Source: an uncultured Methanoregula sp. (GTDB lineage Archaea > Halobacteriota > Methanomicrobia > Methanomicrobiales > Methanospirillaceae). From it: DNA of 64,000 bases. Below, one piece after another: positions 34,147-45,612 of the stretch (position 1 is the stretch's first letter; every line of letters begins with the position of its first letter). The notes below the pieces were generated by a model, which did no database searches, was not told the origin of the DNA, and was given only the letters and a program-made list of their open reading frames with translations. The stretch lies in assembly GCF_963677065.1 (NCBI RefSeq), contig NZ_OY781872.1, positions 925,419-989,418 on the forward strand, written 5' to 3'. The position numbers and the translations under genes were made by a program.

Positions 34147-35973
34147 GTGGGCGAAACTAAACAACTTGCCGTACTTGTTGCATCCTGTCTGATAATCGGG
34201 ATTATCGGTCTTGCCATAGTCACGGTAATGCCACCTCTTTTTGAAGGCAATCTGGTCGTTGATTCCTATGTCGCCACCCTGCACGAGGATGGAACCCTGG
34301 ATGAGCAGTATGTTTATGATGTCAAAACTTCGGGAGAGTACCGGATGCTGTACCGGATCTGGGAAGCCCCCCTTGTCCAGAATACCAGTTCCCGCTCAAA
34401 TGTGCGCATCGTCTCGGTAAGCCCACCGTCAGGGACGATCGGGTATGTCAAAGACAGTAACGGCCAGGTGGTGTTATTCGGAGAGAATATTGTAAACTCC
34501 CCGGAAAAGACCATCCAGTACCTGGCAGAGACCAATGAAGCCGGTGTTTTTTACCCGGATTATTTCAATGCGGGGACTTACACCGTCAATGAAAAATTTG
34601 TGGTCCATCCCCCCATTGAGTACGATGGCACGTCGTCGCATCTCAACCTGAAGTTTGCCGGGGAGCGGCATATTCCCTATCACAATGTCAGGGTTACCGT
34701 GCCTGCACAGGACACTGACACGGTCTTTGCATATCCCCCGACCCTCAGTGTTGAAAGAACCGGGGATTCAGCAATTATTACAGGGAATATCGCAGAAAAT
34801 GAGAATCTTGCAGTCGAGATCCTGAGTACTACCCCCGACGGGTTCTCCCAGATGTCCGGTTTCAGGAGCGAGGTGGCGGGTATTGAAGGAAAGACCGGGT
34901 GGGCACACTTCTGGTATAACCTTCCCTACTATGCCGGGTATATCCTGAATATTCTCGGGAAGATTGCGGTGATCCTTGTCCCGTTCCTCCTCATCCTGAT
35001 CTATAACCGGTACGGGAGGGAGAAGAAATTCACTGTTCCTGCCTATCTCAGCACTATCCCGAATCCATCCCTCAAACCCTGGCAGGTGAATCTCCTCTTC
35101 AAGGGAGATGCACTGGACCTCGATGAAGACGGCTATTATGCCACGCTTCTCGATCTCCACCGGAGAAAGAAGATTGTCATAACAGAAAAGGGGGAAGAAA
35201 AAGGCGTCGAGATCCGTGTCCTGTCCGGTGATAACCTGGATCCCTACGAACAGCGGGTGGTGGCATTCATCGGCCATATTGCAGAAAAAGGGGTGTTTGA
35301 TACTGCGGCGATCGAGGCCCTGGCAAAGCGTGCACAATCCGATACATCCGCCGAGGAGAAAGCCCTGCAATACCAGAAGATGTTAAAGGATGTGACCGGG
35401 CGGGCAGATTCGGATCTTCCCGGAAAATATACCGTCAGCGGCCGGGACCACATCCTGCCTTTGGGCTTCGCAGGTCTGGTATTGTTTGCCATCAGCCTTA
35501 TCCTTGCCCTTGTCGTCCCGATGTGTTCGTACATCCTCATCCCGGCAGTTCTCCTCTGGATAATCGTGGTGTTCCAGGCGGCTGCGGCGTTTGCAGCTCC
35601 TTCAACGCTCTTCGGGCAATGGAAAGACGACCGGTACCGTGAGAAACTGGAATGGGACTCGTTTGCCCATTTCCTCTCGGACATGGCCATGATCCAGAAA
35701 TACAGCCCTGCCGACATCTCCATGTGGGGCGAATGGCTCGTATACGGAACGGCGCTCGGCGTGGGTGACAAGGTGGAACGGGCAATGAAAACCCTCAACA
35801 TCCGTGTAGCGGACACCGGTATTCCTGTTGGTGCCATTGGTATGAACTACGCGTTTATCCCGCTGATGCATTTTACCCCTCCCAGTCATGGGAGCCCGGG
35901 AGGCGGAGGGTTTGGCGGTGGCGGATTCGGAGGAGGCGGAGGGTTTGGCGGTGGGGGGGCCGGAGGACGATAA
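34147..35973 (+). CDS. DUF2207 family membrane protein with glycine-rich tail
   Basis: 608 residues. A helix at ~8-30 acts as signal or anchor, followed by a large extracytoplasmic beta-rich domain (~35-255, DUF2207-type), membrane helices at ~270-290, a cytoplasmic middle domain (~300-425), two further helices (~440-480) and a C-terminal part ending in a glycine/phenylalanine run from ~575 (GGGGFGGGGFGGGG). This tail is typical of the family. Start is GTG at 34147. Pairs with LemA. Confidence 0.85.
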   Translation: MGETKQLAVLVASCLIIGIIGLAIVTVMPPLFEGNLVVDSYVATLHEDGTLDEQYVYDVKTSGEYRMLYRIWEAPLVQNTSSRSNVRIVSVSPPSGTIGYVKDSNGQVVLFGENIVNSPEKTIQYLAETNEAGVFYPDYFNAGTYTVNEKFVVHPPIEYDGTSSHLNLKFAGERHIPYHNVRVTVPAQDTDTVFAYPPTLSVERTGDSAIITGNIAENENLAVEILSTTPDGFSQMSGFRSEVAGIEGKTGWAHFWYNLPYYAGYILNILGKIAVILVPFLLILIYNRYGREKKFTVPAYLSTIPNPSLKPWQVNLLFKGDALDLDEDGYYATLLDLHRRKKIVITEKGEEKGVEIRVLSGDNLDPYEQRVVAFIGHIAEKGVFDTAAIEALAKRAQSDTSAEEKALQYQKMLKDVTGRADSDLPGKYTVSGRDHILPLGFAGLVLFAISLILALVVPMCSYILIPAVLLWIIVVFQAAAAFAAPSTLFGQWKDDRYREKLEWDSFAHFLSDMAMIQKYSPADISMWGEWLVYGTALGVGDKVERAMKTLNIRVADTGIPVGAIGMNYAFIPLMHFTPPSHGSPGGGGFGGGGFGGGGGFGGGGAGGR

Positions 35974-36059
35974 ATCCCCCAAATCCCCCTCCTTCACGGT
36001 AACAGGAGATATAAACCCCCACAAACCATATTGAATACCAGAGAGGAATTTTCGAGACC

Positions 36060-36647
36060 ATGCAGTATACAGAAGGGCAGCTCGGGAGGGTCTTCATGGT
36101 GAGGATCGATGACGGGGAGGACATGCTTGAGTCCCTGCATCGTTTCGTCCGGGAGAAAAGTGTCCATGCAGGATCTATTCTTTTCCTTGGCGCGCTGATG
36201 AACGGGCGGATGGTGACCGGTCCCGAGGAACCCGTCATTCCCGTGGTTCCCCATTTTGTCCTGTTTGAAGGTGGCTGGGAAGTGTTTGGTCTGGGGACGA
36301 TATATACCGGGGAAAGCGGCCCCCATATCCATTATCACGCATCGGTTGGCCGGTCCGGTCACGCGCTCACCGGATGCCTCCGGGAGGAAGCCGTGACCTA
36401 CCTTATCGTTGAAGCAATAGTAATGGAGTTTACCGGTCTCTCCGCCCGCAGGGAGTTTGACCAGAAGACCCAGCTCCACCTCCCGGTACTGGGCAAAGGA
36501 CCCCAGGTCACCGAAAAACGCGAGGAAGAGCGGGCGTCCAGCCCGAAATCTGCGTCCCCCAAACCCGAGAAGAAAGAAGAGGCAAGCGAACTGCCGGGCG
36601 GACTTGCCGATATCATCCGCGATCTCACGAGGCGCCCCTCATCTTGA
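36060..36647 (+). CDS. PPC-domain (DUF296) protein with charged tail
   Basis: 195 residues. Residues ~5-140 are a PPC/DUF296 domain: VRIDDGEDMLESLHRFVRE, GSILFLGALMNGRMV, and GESGPHIHYHASVGRSGHALTG, with the conserved H-x-H-x-x-x-G cluster. Archaeal stand-alone PPC proteins are trimeric and of unknown function; plant members bind DNA. The final ~45 residues (KREEERASSPKSASPK...) are low complexity and probably disordered. Stands alone between DUF2207 and YgiQ genes. Confidence 0.88.
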   Translation: MQYTEGQLGRVFMVRIDDGEDMLESLHRFVREKSVHAGSILFLGALMNGRMVTGPEEPVIPVVPHFVLFEGGWEVFGLGTIYTGESGPHIHYHASVGRSGHALTGCLREEAVTYLIVEAIVMEFTGLSARREFDQKTQLHLPVLGKGPQVTEKREEERASSPKSASPKPEKKEEASELPGGLADIIRDLTRRPSS

Positions 36648-36697
36648 TCTCCGGCCAGGTTGCCGGTTTATAAAAACTCTCCATCTGATTCGTATCC

Positions 36698-38539
36698 ATG
36701 ATCCCCCAGCCGCGTTTTCTCCCCATGACCCTGCAGGAAGGAGAGAAGCTGGGGATCCGGCAGTTTGATATCATTCTCGTATCCGGTGACGCGTATGTCG
36801 ATCACCCGTCATTCGGCACGGCTCTCATAGGCCGGGTGCTCTGGGATGCCGGGTTTACGGTCGGGATCATTGCCCAGCCGGACTGGAAATCACCCGCTGA
36901 TCTTACTGCCCTGGGTGCCCCCCGTCTCTTCTTCGGGATTTCCGCCGGCAACGTTGACTCGATGGTGAACCATTACACCCCGAACCTGAAACGGCGGGGC
37001 GAGGATGTCTACTCTTCCGGCGGAGCCCTGAAGCGGCCGGACCGGGCAACCATCGTCTACTCCAATAAAGTGCATGAGCTCTTTCCCGGCATTCCTGTCA
37101 TTATCGGGGGGATTGAAGCGAGCCTGCGCAGGTTCGCCCATTATGATTACTGGCAGGACCGGGTGCGGCAGGCAATCCTCGCGGACGCCCCCGCAGATCT
37201 TCTCGTTTTTGGCATGGGAGAGCGCCAGATGGTGGAGATTGCATCCCGGCTTGGGGCAGGGGAACCGGTCCGTTCGATAAGGAACATCCCCGGAACTGCG
37301 TACACCATGGAAATCGCGGAATGGAAGGCAAAGGATCATCCGAAGTTGGTTGTACTGCCGGCGTTCGGCGAAGTATCCACGAGCAGGGAGGCATACGCCC
37401 GGGCCTTTGCTCTTCATTATACTGAGCAGGACCCTGTACGGGGAAAGGTGGTAGCCCAGCCTCACCCGAAGACGGTGGTTATCCAGAACCCTCCGGCCCT
37501 GCCCATGACTACAGAGGAGCTGGACCGCGTGTACGAGCTCCCGTTCTCGCGAAAGGCCCATCCCACCTATACCCGGCCCGTACCTGCCCTTGCCCCGGTC
37601 CAGTTCTCGGTAACGTCCCACCGGGGATGTTTTGGTTCCTGCTCCTTCTGTGCCCTGACCCACCACCAGGGCCGGATCATCCAGAGCAGGAGCGAAGATT
37701 CGATTGTCCGCGAAGTAACAAGGATGACAGGGATGAAGGAGTTCAGGGGCGTTGTACAGGATGTTGGCGGTCCGACAGCGAACATGTACGGCATGTGTTG
37801 CACCCGGTGGGAATCTCTCGGCGCCTGCGGGGATAAGACGTGCAGCCCTGCATGCAAAACCCTTGAAACCAGCCACATATCCCAGTGCCGTCTCCTTTCC
37901 CGATTGCGGGAGATTCCCGGTGTAAAGAGGGTGTTCATCGGGTCCGGCATCCGTTTCGACCTGGTTCTTGCCGGTTCCGGCGATTACCTCCCGATGATCT
38001 GCGAGCACCACATATCCGGTCACCTCAAGGTTGCACCTGAACATATAGCGCCGGAGGTTACACGCATCATGAACAAGCCCGGCCGGGATGTCTTCGACCG
38101 GTTCTGCACGCAGTTCTCCCATCTCCAGAAGGATAAACCAAAGAAACAGTATCTCCTTCCTTATTTCATGTCGGGCCATCCCGGCTGCTCCCTTGCGGAC
38201 ATGGTCATGCTTGCAGAATATATCCATACCAACAGGCTCTACACGGAGCAGGTCCAGGACTTTACCCCCACTCCCATGAGCATCTCGACCTGCATGTACT
38301 ACACCGGCCTTGACCCGTTCACCCTCCGGCCGGTTCACGTGCCTAGGGGAGATGAAAAACGGATCCAGCGGGCTCTTCTCCATTACCGCGATCCCGCTAA
38401 CCGGACTCTTGTTGCAGAAGGTCTCGCCCGGGCCGGAAGGTCAGATCTGATCGGGAGAGATGCCAGGTGCCTCCTCAGCGGGGGATCCTGTGGTCCTCCC
38501 CCTGCAGGAAAAACAGGCCGGCAAAAAAGGAAAGACTAA
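36698..38539 (+). CDS. YgiQ family radical SAM protein
   Basis: 613-residue radical SAM protein of the YgiQ group. N-terminal YgiQ-specific domain (~20-290, including the HEDVYSSGGALKRPDRATI-type block, here GEDVYSSGGALKRPDRATI) precedes the SAM site SVTSHRGCFGSCSFCALTHH, with the C-x-x-x-C-x-x-C cluster ligands. Cysteine-rich middle (GACGDKTCSPACKTL) may hold a second metal. The C-terminus resembles HPGCSLADMVMLAEYI. Reaction unknown for the family. Confidence 0.9.
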   Translation: MIPQPRFLPMTLQEGEKLGIRQFDIILVSGDAYVDHPSFGTALIGRVLWDAGFTVGIIAQPDWKSPADLTALGAPRLFFGISAGNVDSMVNHYTPNLKRRGEDVYSSGGALKRPDRATIVYSNKVHELFPGIPVIIGGIEASLRRFAHYDYWQDRVRQAILADAPADLLVFGMGERQMVEIASRLGAGEPVRSIRNIPGTAYTMEIAEWKAKDHPKLVVLPAFGEVSTSREAYARAFALHYTEQDPVRGKVVAQPHPKTVVIQNPPALPMTTEELDRVYELPFSRKAHPTYTRPVPALAPVQFSVTSHRGCFGSCSFCALTHHQGRIIQSRSEDSIVREVTRMTGMKEFRGVVQDVGGPTANMYGMCCTRWESLGACGDKTCSPACKTLETSHISQCRLLSRLREIPGVKRVFIGSGIRFDLVLAGSGDYLPMICEHHISGHLKVAPEHIAPEVTRIMNKPGRDVFDRFCTQFSHLQKDKPKKQYLLPYFMSGHPGCSLADMVMLAEYIHTNRLYTEQVQDFTPTPMSISTCMYYTGLDPFTLRPVHVPRGDEKRIQRALLHYRDPANRTLVAEGLARAGRSDLIGRDARCLLSGGSCGPPPAGKTGRQKRKD

Positions 38540-38558
38540 AAAAAGTGCTTTTCACTAT
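38540..38558. terminator. A/T-rich gap between convergent genes
   Basis: A7 followed by GTGCTTTTC separates the converging ygiQ-like and manC ends by 19 bases; on the minus strand this gives a T-run after manC, suitable as an archaeal oligo-T terminator. Confidence 0.3.
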
Positions 38559-39908
38559 TCAAGCCCGGCCATAGTCATCGTCGAACCGGACAATATCGTC
38601 CTCTTCCAGGTACTCTCCCAGCTGCACCTCGATGACTTCGAGCGGGATGACGCCGGGATTTTTGAGCCGGTGCTGCATGCCGGAATGGACAAAGGTGCTC
38701 TCTCCTTTCCTGAGAATCCTGGTCTCACCATTGAGATGCACTTCGGCGGTACCCCGGACAACGACCCAGTGCTCGCTCCGGTGGTGATGGAGCTGCAGGG
38801 AGAGTTTCTCCCCCGGCTTGACCGTCACCCGTTTTATCTTGTAACTCGCGGTATCCTCGAGAATGGTGTAGGATCCCCATGGCCGGTGAACCTGGCGGTG
38901 GAACCGGGTCACCGGGTCGTTATCGATATTGTACCTGCCTACCAGATCCTTGACCTGTTCCGTGTGCAGGCTGTCGGAGATGAGAAGGGCATCGGCCGTG
39001 TCGACAACCACGAGATCGCTGACGCCGATGAGACCGACATGTTTTCCCGGGGCATGGACATAATTATTCTTTGACGCGATAAATTCGGCTTTTCCGGTAT
39101 TGCCATCGGTGTCGTGCTCCTCGCGATCGTAAAGTGCCTTGAATGTTCCAAGATCGCTCCAGTCCGCGTCCAGCGGAACTACGGCAACACGTTTTGAATA
39201 TTCGAGAAGGCCGTAATCGATCGAGATGGAATCAAGACAGGAATAATCAGGAGCTTGACGTTTTCCAAAGGCTTTGGCAAGACCCGGCTGGTAGCGTTTC
39301 AGTTCCTCAAAGAAACAGTTCGCGGACAAAAGGAAGATCCCGCTGTTCCAGAGGTATCCCTTCTCAAGATATTCGCGGGCTGTGGCCTCATCGGGTTTCT
39401 CCTTGAATTCCTTTACAACAAACCCGACCGGAAGCGGTTTTCCGGGTTTGATATACCCGTAGCCCGTGTGCGGGGACGAGGGTCTGACACCGAACGTGAC
39501 CAGGTACCGGTCGGCGAGAGTCTCCGCTGCCCGGATCTGGTCGATTGCAGTGTTGTCCAGGATGTGATCACTTGGGAAGACAACGGCAGTCCCGGAAGGA
39601 TCTCTGGCCCGGATGCGCTGCATTGCCCACGCGATAGCAGGAAGGGTGTTTTTCCCGACCGGCTCCACGAGTATGTTCTCATCCGGCACTGAATACCCGA
39701 GTTCGTCGATCTGGTTGCGGACCAGGTACTGGTGGATCTCATTGGTCACAACGCAGATCTCATTCGGATCCGAGAGCCGGACCGCCCGCTCACAGGTCTT
39801 CTGGAAGAGAGAACTGCCGTTGAGCTGGAGGAACTGCTTGGGATAATATTCACGGGAGAGGGGCCAGAGCCGGGTTCCCACGCCGCCTGCAAGAATGATC
39901 GATTTCAT
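38559..39908 (-). CDS. manC: Mannose-1-phosphate guanylyltransferase / mannose-6-phosphate isomerase
   Basis: 449-residue bifunctional enzyme that makes GDP-mannose. N-terminal nucleotidyltransferase: ILAGGVGTRLWPLSREYYPKQFL (pyrophosphorylase signature; R and K residues conserved), VFPSDHIL and FKEKPD. C-terminal cupin (~330-449): RPWGSYTILE, PGEKLSLQLHHHRSEHWV and GTAEVHLNG, with the metal-binding His/Glu set. Product feeds mannosylation in the glycan locus at 24-32 kb. An AsnB gene lies upstream, with a 75-base gap. Confidence 0.95.
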   Translation of the reverse strand: MKSIILAGGVGTRLWPLSREYYPKQFLQLNGSSLFQKTCERAVRLSDPNEICVVTNEIHQYLVRNQIDELGYSVPDENILVEPVGKNTLPAIAWAMQRIRARDPSGTAVVFPSDHILDNTAIDQIRAAETLADRYLVTFGVRPSSPHTGYGYIKPGKPLPVGFVVKEFKEKPDEATAREYLEKGYLWNSGIFLLSANCFFEELKRYQPGLAKAFGKRQAPDYSCLDSISIDYGLLEYSKRVAVVPLDADWSDLGTFKALYDREEHDTDGNTGKAEFIASKNNYVHAPGKHVGLIGVSDLVVVDTADALLISDSLHTEQVKDLVGRYNIDNDPVTRFHRQVHRPWGSYTILEDTASYKIKRVTVKPGEKLSLQLHHHRSEHWVVVRGTAEVHLNGETRILRKGESTFVHSGMQHRLKNPGVIPLEVIEVQLGEYLEEDDIVRFDDDYGRA

Positions 39909-39983
39909 AACACACCGGAACGGTTCTCTCTCACGGGGAACCTGTTCGAAACTCGTTAAGAGAACATTTCTGCCGGGATCTCA

Positions 39984-41837
<1,854 letters not shown>

Positions 41838-42328
41838 TATGGTAAAGGTGGGTACCGGTTGTTTAAAAGGATGTGAGGGTGAGGAAAAAGGTGGATGCAG
41901 AGAAAATCCCAGTCAAAAAATGCCAAGCCCACGATCCCGATTGAAAACTGATCGCAGATCAACCGGACTTTGATTTTTATTTTTCAATCGAACCTTGAAT
42001 GAAAAATTTCAACCGGACTTTGATTGAAAATTTTTCAGCAGACCTTGATTGAAAAACCGCATTTGTGATCGGGCCTCCGTCGTGACCTGCCCTCTTCGGA
42101 CTTATGCAGAACCGTTTAACTTTTCGCAACCAGACTTTGATTAAAAATTTTCAAGCAGACTTTGACTTTTATTTTTCAATCAAGCTTTGATTTTAAAAAA
42201 TCAATCGCGATCATGATCGTGATTGAAAACCTGATCCGGATCAATCAGACCCTGAATTAAAATATTCATCCGGACGTTACCTGGTAATTATTACACCAGA
42301 TCCTGATTTGAAAAAAAAGGATTCTTCA
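41838..42328. other. Gene-free region upstream of asnB
   Basis: 491 bases between asnB (starting at 41837, leftward) and the AhpD-like gene (ending at 42329, leftward). Apart from the repeat array there is no ORF with recognisable features. It should contain the asnB promoter and the terminator of the methanogenesis-marker operon. Confidence 0.6.
41950..42275. repeat. Degenerate AT-rich tandem repeat array
   Basis: About eight imperfect units of 25-30 bases built on CCGGACTTTGATT followed by GAAAATTTTTCA. Best copies begin near 41961, 42011, 42025, 42129 and 42143; one unit expands into a long palindrome around ATCGCGATCATGATCGTGAT (42204-42223). The core TTGAAAATTTTTCAA is self-complementary. 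Units vary in length and sequence, and there are no unique spacers, so it is not a CRISPR array. Confidence 0.7.
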
Positions 42329-42856
42329 TCACTTCTTTTTAGGCGCTGCTTTCTTCCGGGCTGATCTCTTTTCCACCGCGTTCTTCACGGGTGCCTTCTT
42401 TTCTTTGGCCTTCTCCCCTACACCTTTCACTTCGCACGGGATGCACCGTTCCAGTTTCTCGTCGACAATCCGGTATGCATTGGCAAGAACAGATGAGTTC
42501 GAGATCATGCCGGACAACAGGATAACTTCAAGAATCTCCTCGCGGGTTGCTCCCATCTTGAGTGCCGCCTGCATGTGGTAGCCGGTACAGTGCGGGCACT
42601 TGAGGGCTGCCCCCACCGCCATGCTGATCAGCTCCACGTACTTCGGGTCGAGCGGGCTTGTCTGGGCCACGGTGCCCTTATAGAGAAGGTGGGAGATGAG
42701 AACCTCGGGTCGCTCGCTCATCCGTTTGAAGATGAGCGGGACCTTGCCGTACTCCTCCTCGATCGTTTTCAGCCATTCTTCTGCTGTTACATCGGCGCCC
42801 TGCGCAACAATCTGCGCAAGCCGTTTCTCAAACTGGTCTTTTGCGGGTTTTCCCAT
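42329..42856 (-). CDS. AhpD/carboxymuconolactone-decarboxylase-like protein with lysine-rich tail
   Basis: 175 residues. Residues ~30-130 form an AhpD-like helical domain with the redox site ALKCPHCTGYHMQAALK (C-x-x-C-x-x-x-H) that reduces disulphides or peroxides in the family. The last ~40 residues are lysine/alanine-rich (KKAPVKNAVEKRSARKKAA), histone-tail-like. Starts directly after the mmp7 stop (gap zero), making it the last gene of the MCR-maturation cluster; a protective or reductive role near the oxygen-sensitive MCR system is inference. Confidence 0.85.
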   Translation of the reverse strand: MGKPAKDQFEKRLAQIVAQGADVTAEEWLKTIEEEYGKVPLIFKRMSERPEVLISHLLYKGTVAQTSPLDPKYVELISMAVGAALKCPHCTGYHMQAALKMGATREEILEVILLSGMISNSSVLANAYRIVDEKLERCIPCEVKGVGEKAKEKKAPVKNAVEKRSARKKAAPKKK

Positions 42857-43795
42857 TCACACCACCACGTTGGTCTCGGAGAACGGGAGGATCCTGACAA
42901 GGATATAATCCCGCATCCGCGAGGGCAGGATCTCGGCCACGTCTCCAAGCAGTATCCCGTCCTCTATCTCGATCTTCCTGAGGTCCGCGGCGAACGTATC
43001 ATAGGGCAGTTTCACCCGGAGCCCTGCCATCTGGACGGTAAGAGGCGTTGGCGAGGTCACATCCAGGATGGCCGGCACCTTCTCCCGGATGAGGCCCAAA
43101 AGCCGGGCCGGCGAGACCGAGAGGGGATCCTTTGCAATCTCCTCGCGGCGCTTCTCCAGCACCCGGGTTATCTCTGCAACAACCTCGTCGAGCTTCGAGA
43201 GTTCCTCAGCCTCCTTGGTCCGGCGCATGAACCTGCCCACGTTCCCGACATACCCGTCCACCGGCGGGCTGATGATCTTTTTTAAGGTCTCGATGTCCGG
43301 GCCCCCGCAGAGCACGATCGGCACCTCGATTCCCCGACGGAGCGTGGGCATCTTGTACTCGATGCAGTGCTCGAAGTTTCCGAGCAGGTAGACTGCGATG
43401 TCGTGCTCGTTGATGACGTCCCGCTCCTCATCGTTGAGCCCCGCGATCCGCTTCCCGGGGCCCCGGGCAAGGCTGACCATGTTGCTCTTCGCCCCGAGCC
43501 TGCGGACATACTCGGCAATATCGCAGGACGGGTGGGGAAGGTGGTGGATCTCAAGACTCATGCTCACAACGGCGATCTCGGTCCCGACCAGGGGCGAATC
43601 CGTCACTTCGCCAAAGAGGGGACGCGAGATCTCGCGGATGAGCTCGATATCGTCCTTTGGCACAAAGCACTGGAGCACGACCTCCTGGGCGATCATGTGC
43701 TTCTGGACGATATACCCCCCGAGATCTTCGATGAGATCGACGACAACGTCGTGCTGGTAGATGCCCCCCTTGTAGGTGACCGGAACGAGCGTCAT
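42857..43795 (-). CDS. mmp7: Methanogenesis marker protein 7
   Basis: 312 residues assigned to marker family 7 from length, position and sequence style (TYKGGIYQHDVVVDLIEDLGG, LEIHHLPHPSCDIAEYVRRL, EYKMPTLRRGIEVPIVLCGG). Mmp7 is found only in methanogens and relatives and is part of the McrC/AtwA activation complex of methyl-coenzyme M reductase. The start overlaps the mmp17 stop (ATGA, 43792-43795). Single His/Cys residues (HPSCD) could bind metal. Biochemical role not established. Confidence 0.88.
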   Translation of the reverse strand: MTLVPVTYKGGIYQHDVVVDLIEDLGGYIVQKHMIAQEVVLQCFVPKDDIELIREISRPLFGEVTDSPLVGTEIAVVSMSLEIHHLPHPSCDIAEYVRRLGAKSNMVSLARGPGKRIAGLNDEERDVINEHDIAVYLLGNFEHCIEYKMPTLRRGIEVPIVLCGGPDIETLKKIISPPVDGYVGNVGRFMRRTKEAEELSKLDEVVAEITRVLEKRREEIAKDPLSVSPARLLGLIREKVPAILDVTSPTPLTVQMAGLRVKLPYDTFAADLRKIEIEDGILLGDVAEILPSRMRDYILVRILPFSETNVVV

Positions 43796-44373
43796 GGCGT
43801 CTCCCCCATCAGCGCGAATTTCTCCTTCACGAGCTCATCGGTATTCTCGGGAAGGGTGTTCTCGCTTGCCACGAACGAGAACTTCTCGGTTGAGAAACGC
43901 TCGCTCTTTAGCCGGAAGCCCTCCGGGGCAATGCAGCGGAGCGCGTAGATCAGGTCCTTGAAGAGGGACTCGCTCGGGTCGGCAACAATAATCTCTTCGA
44001 TCTCCTGAGCGGATACCGGGACATCGTAGAGAATGATGGTGAACCGGTCGGGCTGCTCTACCTTGTCCTTCCCGAAGCGCTCCCAGAAGATCTTCAGCAT
44101 CGGGGCCAGGTACGTCTCATCGGAAATAACGAGCGTCATCTTGCCTTCCTGGGGGTTCACGTTTGCAAGATCCCGGACCCGGACAATGGTCGTGATCCGC
44201 TTGAGTGTCCCGACTGCGACAAAGATCGGGACTTTGGGATCGATCCAGATGTGGAGCTTGCTTACGACTTTTAACAGATTATGGTCAAGGAGCACGTCGT
44301 TTGCGATCTGCCGGTAGTACTCAGCGCCCAGCGGCTCGGGGCATTCCACCTCAAAGTACTCGATGGCGTACAT
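43792..44373 (-). CDS. mmp17: Methanogenesis marker protein 17
   Basis: 193-residue soluble protein of marker family 17 (MYAIEYFEVECPEPLGAEYY, VPIFVAVGTLKRITTIVRVR, GFRLKSERFSTEKFSFVASE). It has been reported with Mmp3, Mmp7, AtwA and McrC in the MCR activation complex. No catalytic motif seen. Starts immediately after the mmp15 stop and overlaps mmp7 by four bases, so translation is probably coupled through all three genes. Confidence 0.88.
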   Translation of the reverse strand: MYAIEYFEVECPEPLGAEYYRQIANDVLLDHNLLKVVSKLHIWIDPKVPIFVAVGTLKRITTIVRVRDLANVNPQEGKMTLVISDETYLAPMLKIFWERFGKDKVEQPDRFTIILYDVPVSAQEIEEIIVADPSESLFKDLIYALRCIAPEGFRLKSERFSTEKFSFVASENTLPENTDELVKEKFALMGETP

Positions 44374-45612
44374 CTAATCGTCCTTTATGAATCCTGATGC
44401 AAGGAGTGCAGATCCCACGGCGCCGATATACTGCGAGTAGGGCGGCACGACCACCTTGGTCTGGAGGAGCTGGCCCATGGCATGGACGAGCCCTTCGATG
44501 AGCGATGTGCCCCCGACCATGATCACCGGCTCCTTGATATCCACTTCCTGCAGCTGCTGTTCGTACACCTGTTCGGCAACCGAATGGCAGGCAGCCGCAG
44601 CAACATCCTCCCGGGTGCTGCCGGCGGCCAGGGCATTGACCAGGCTCTGCGTGCCAAAGACGATGCAGTAACTGTTCATCGGCACCCGGTCACCAAAGCC
44701 TTTCATGGAGAGCGGGCCCAGTTCCGTGATCTCCACACCGAGGCGCTTTGCCGTCATCTCAAGGAATCTCCCGCTGGCGCCGGCGCAGATACCGCCCATG
44801 GTGAAGACCCCGGGTATACCATCCATGACCGAGATTGCCTTGTTGTCCATACCCCCGATATCGATGACTGTTGCCGGACCGTGCTGGCGGTCGGCGAGAT
44901 AGACTGCTCCTTTCGAGTTGACCGTGAGTTCTTCCTGGATGAGATCGGCGTTGATCTCTTTTCCCACGAGGAACCGGCCATAACCCGTTGTCCCGACCGC
45001 CTGGATCTCTTCGCGGGTGACACCGGCTTCCGCAAGAGCATGGGCGATCACTTCGTTTGCACTTTTCAAAACCTCGGTCGTTGGCTGCCAGCCCGTGCCG
45101 ATGATCTTGTTGTCCCGCATCACGACTGCTTTTGTTGTTGCAGATCCCGAGTCAAGGCCAAGGGTGAGCCCTTTCTGGACCTCCCGGGCGAGCAGGGCAC
45201 GGCGCCGGGCAATGGTCGTGAGCGCTTCCATCCTCGTGAGGAGCGTTCCTGCGGTTGTCCTCTCGGTGAACGAGTAGCTGACAACGGGCAGGCGCGAATG
45301 CTCGTTGATGTAGCGCCTGAGTTCGTTCCGGACAATTGCCGCCTCGGCACACCGGAAACAGGTGGCGATGAAGACGGCATCGGCCTCCACCCGCCCTTCA
45401 ACGAGCGCCATGGCCCGGGCAATGGCGAGTTTTAAGTCCGGGCTCCTCACATCCAGCCCGAATTTATCGAAATCCCGGCGGATATCTTTTAAGGCAACAT
45501 CCGGGAAGAAGATCTGGCCCCCGACTTCACTTGCAGCAGAATCGATCTCGTGCTGGATACCGGAATACTCCGGTCCGCAGGAGAGCTGCGCAATCCGCAC
45601 CGGCTGGGTCAT
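44374..45612 (-). CDS. mmp15: Methanogenesis marker protein 15, ASKHA ATPase of the BcrA/BadF type
   Basis: 412 residues. Residues ~1-130 are specific to the marker family ([20 protein letters not shown]). The rest is an ASKHA ATPase: phosphate-1 loop [17 protein letters not shown] (~149-165), phosphate-2 [35 protein letters not shown] with a cysteine that in BcrA/HgdC relatives binds a [4Fe-4S] cluster, and adenosine loop [15 protein letters not shown]. Such ATPases drive low-potential electron transfer, fitting reductive activation of MCR. The start overlaps mmp5 by four bases. Confidence 0.92.
   Translation of the reverse strand: MTQPVRIAQLSCGPEYSGIQHEIDSAASEVGGQIFFPDVALKDIRRDFDKFGLDVRSPDLKLAIARAMALVEGRVEADAVFIATCFRCAEAAIVRNELRRYINEHSRLPVVSYSFTERTTAGTLLTRMEALTTIARRRALLAREVQKGLTLGLDSGSATTKAVVMRDNKIIGTGWQPTTEVLKSANEVIAHALAEAGVTREEIQAVGTTGYGRFLVGKEINADLIQEELTVNSKGAVYLADRQHGPATVIDIGGMDNKAISVMDGIPGVFTMGGICAGASGRFLEMTAKRLGVEITELGPLSMKGFGDRVPMNSYCIVFGTQSLVNALAAGSTREDVAAAACHSVAEQVYEQQLQEVDIKEPVIMVGGTSLIEGLVHAMGQLLQTKVVVPPYSQYIGAVGSALLASGFIKDD

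Noticed and set aside
36890..38383. 497-codon open frame on the minus strand
   Set aside because: Antisense to the YgiQ-like radical SAM gene, whose motifs are intact; no family features in the shadow.
41950..42275. Possible CRISPR array
   Set aside because: Units vary in length and sequence and lie head-to-tail without unique spacers; no cas genes in the window.
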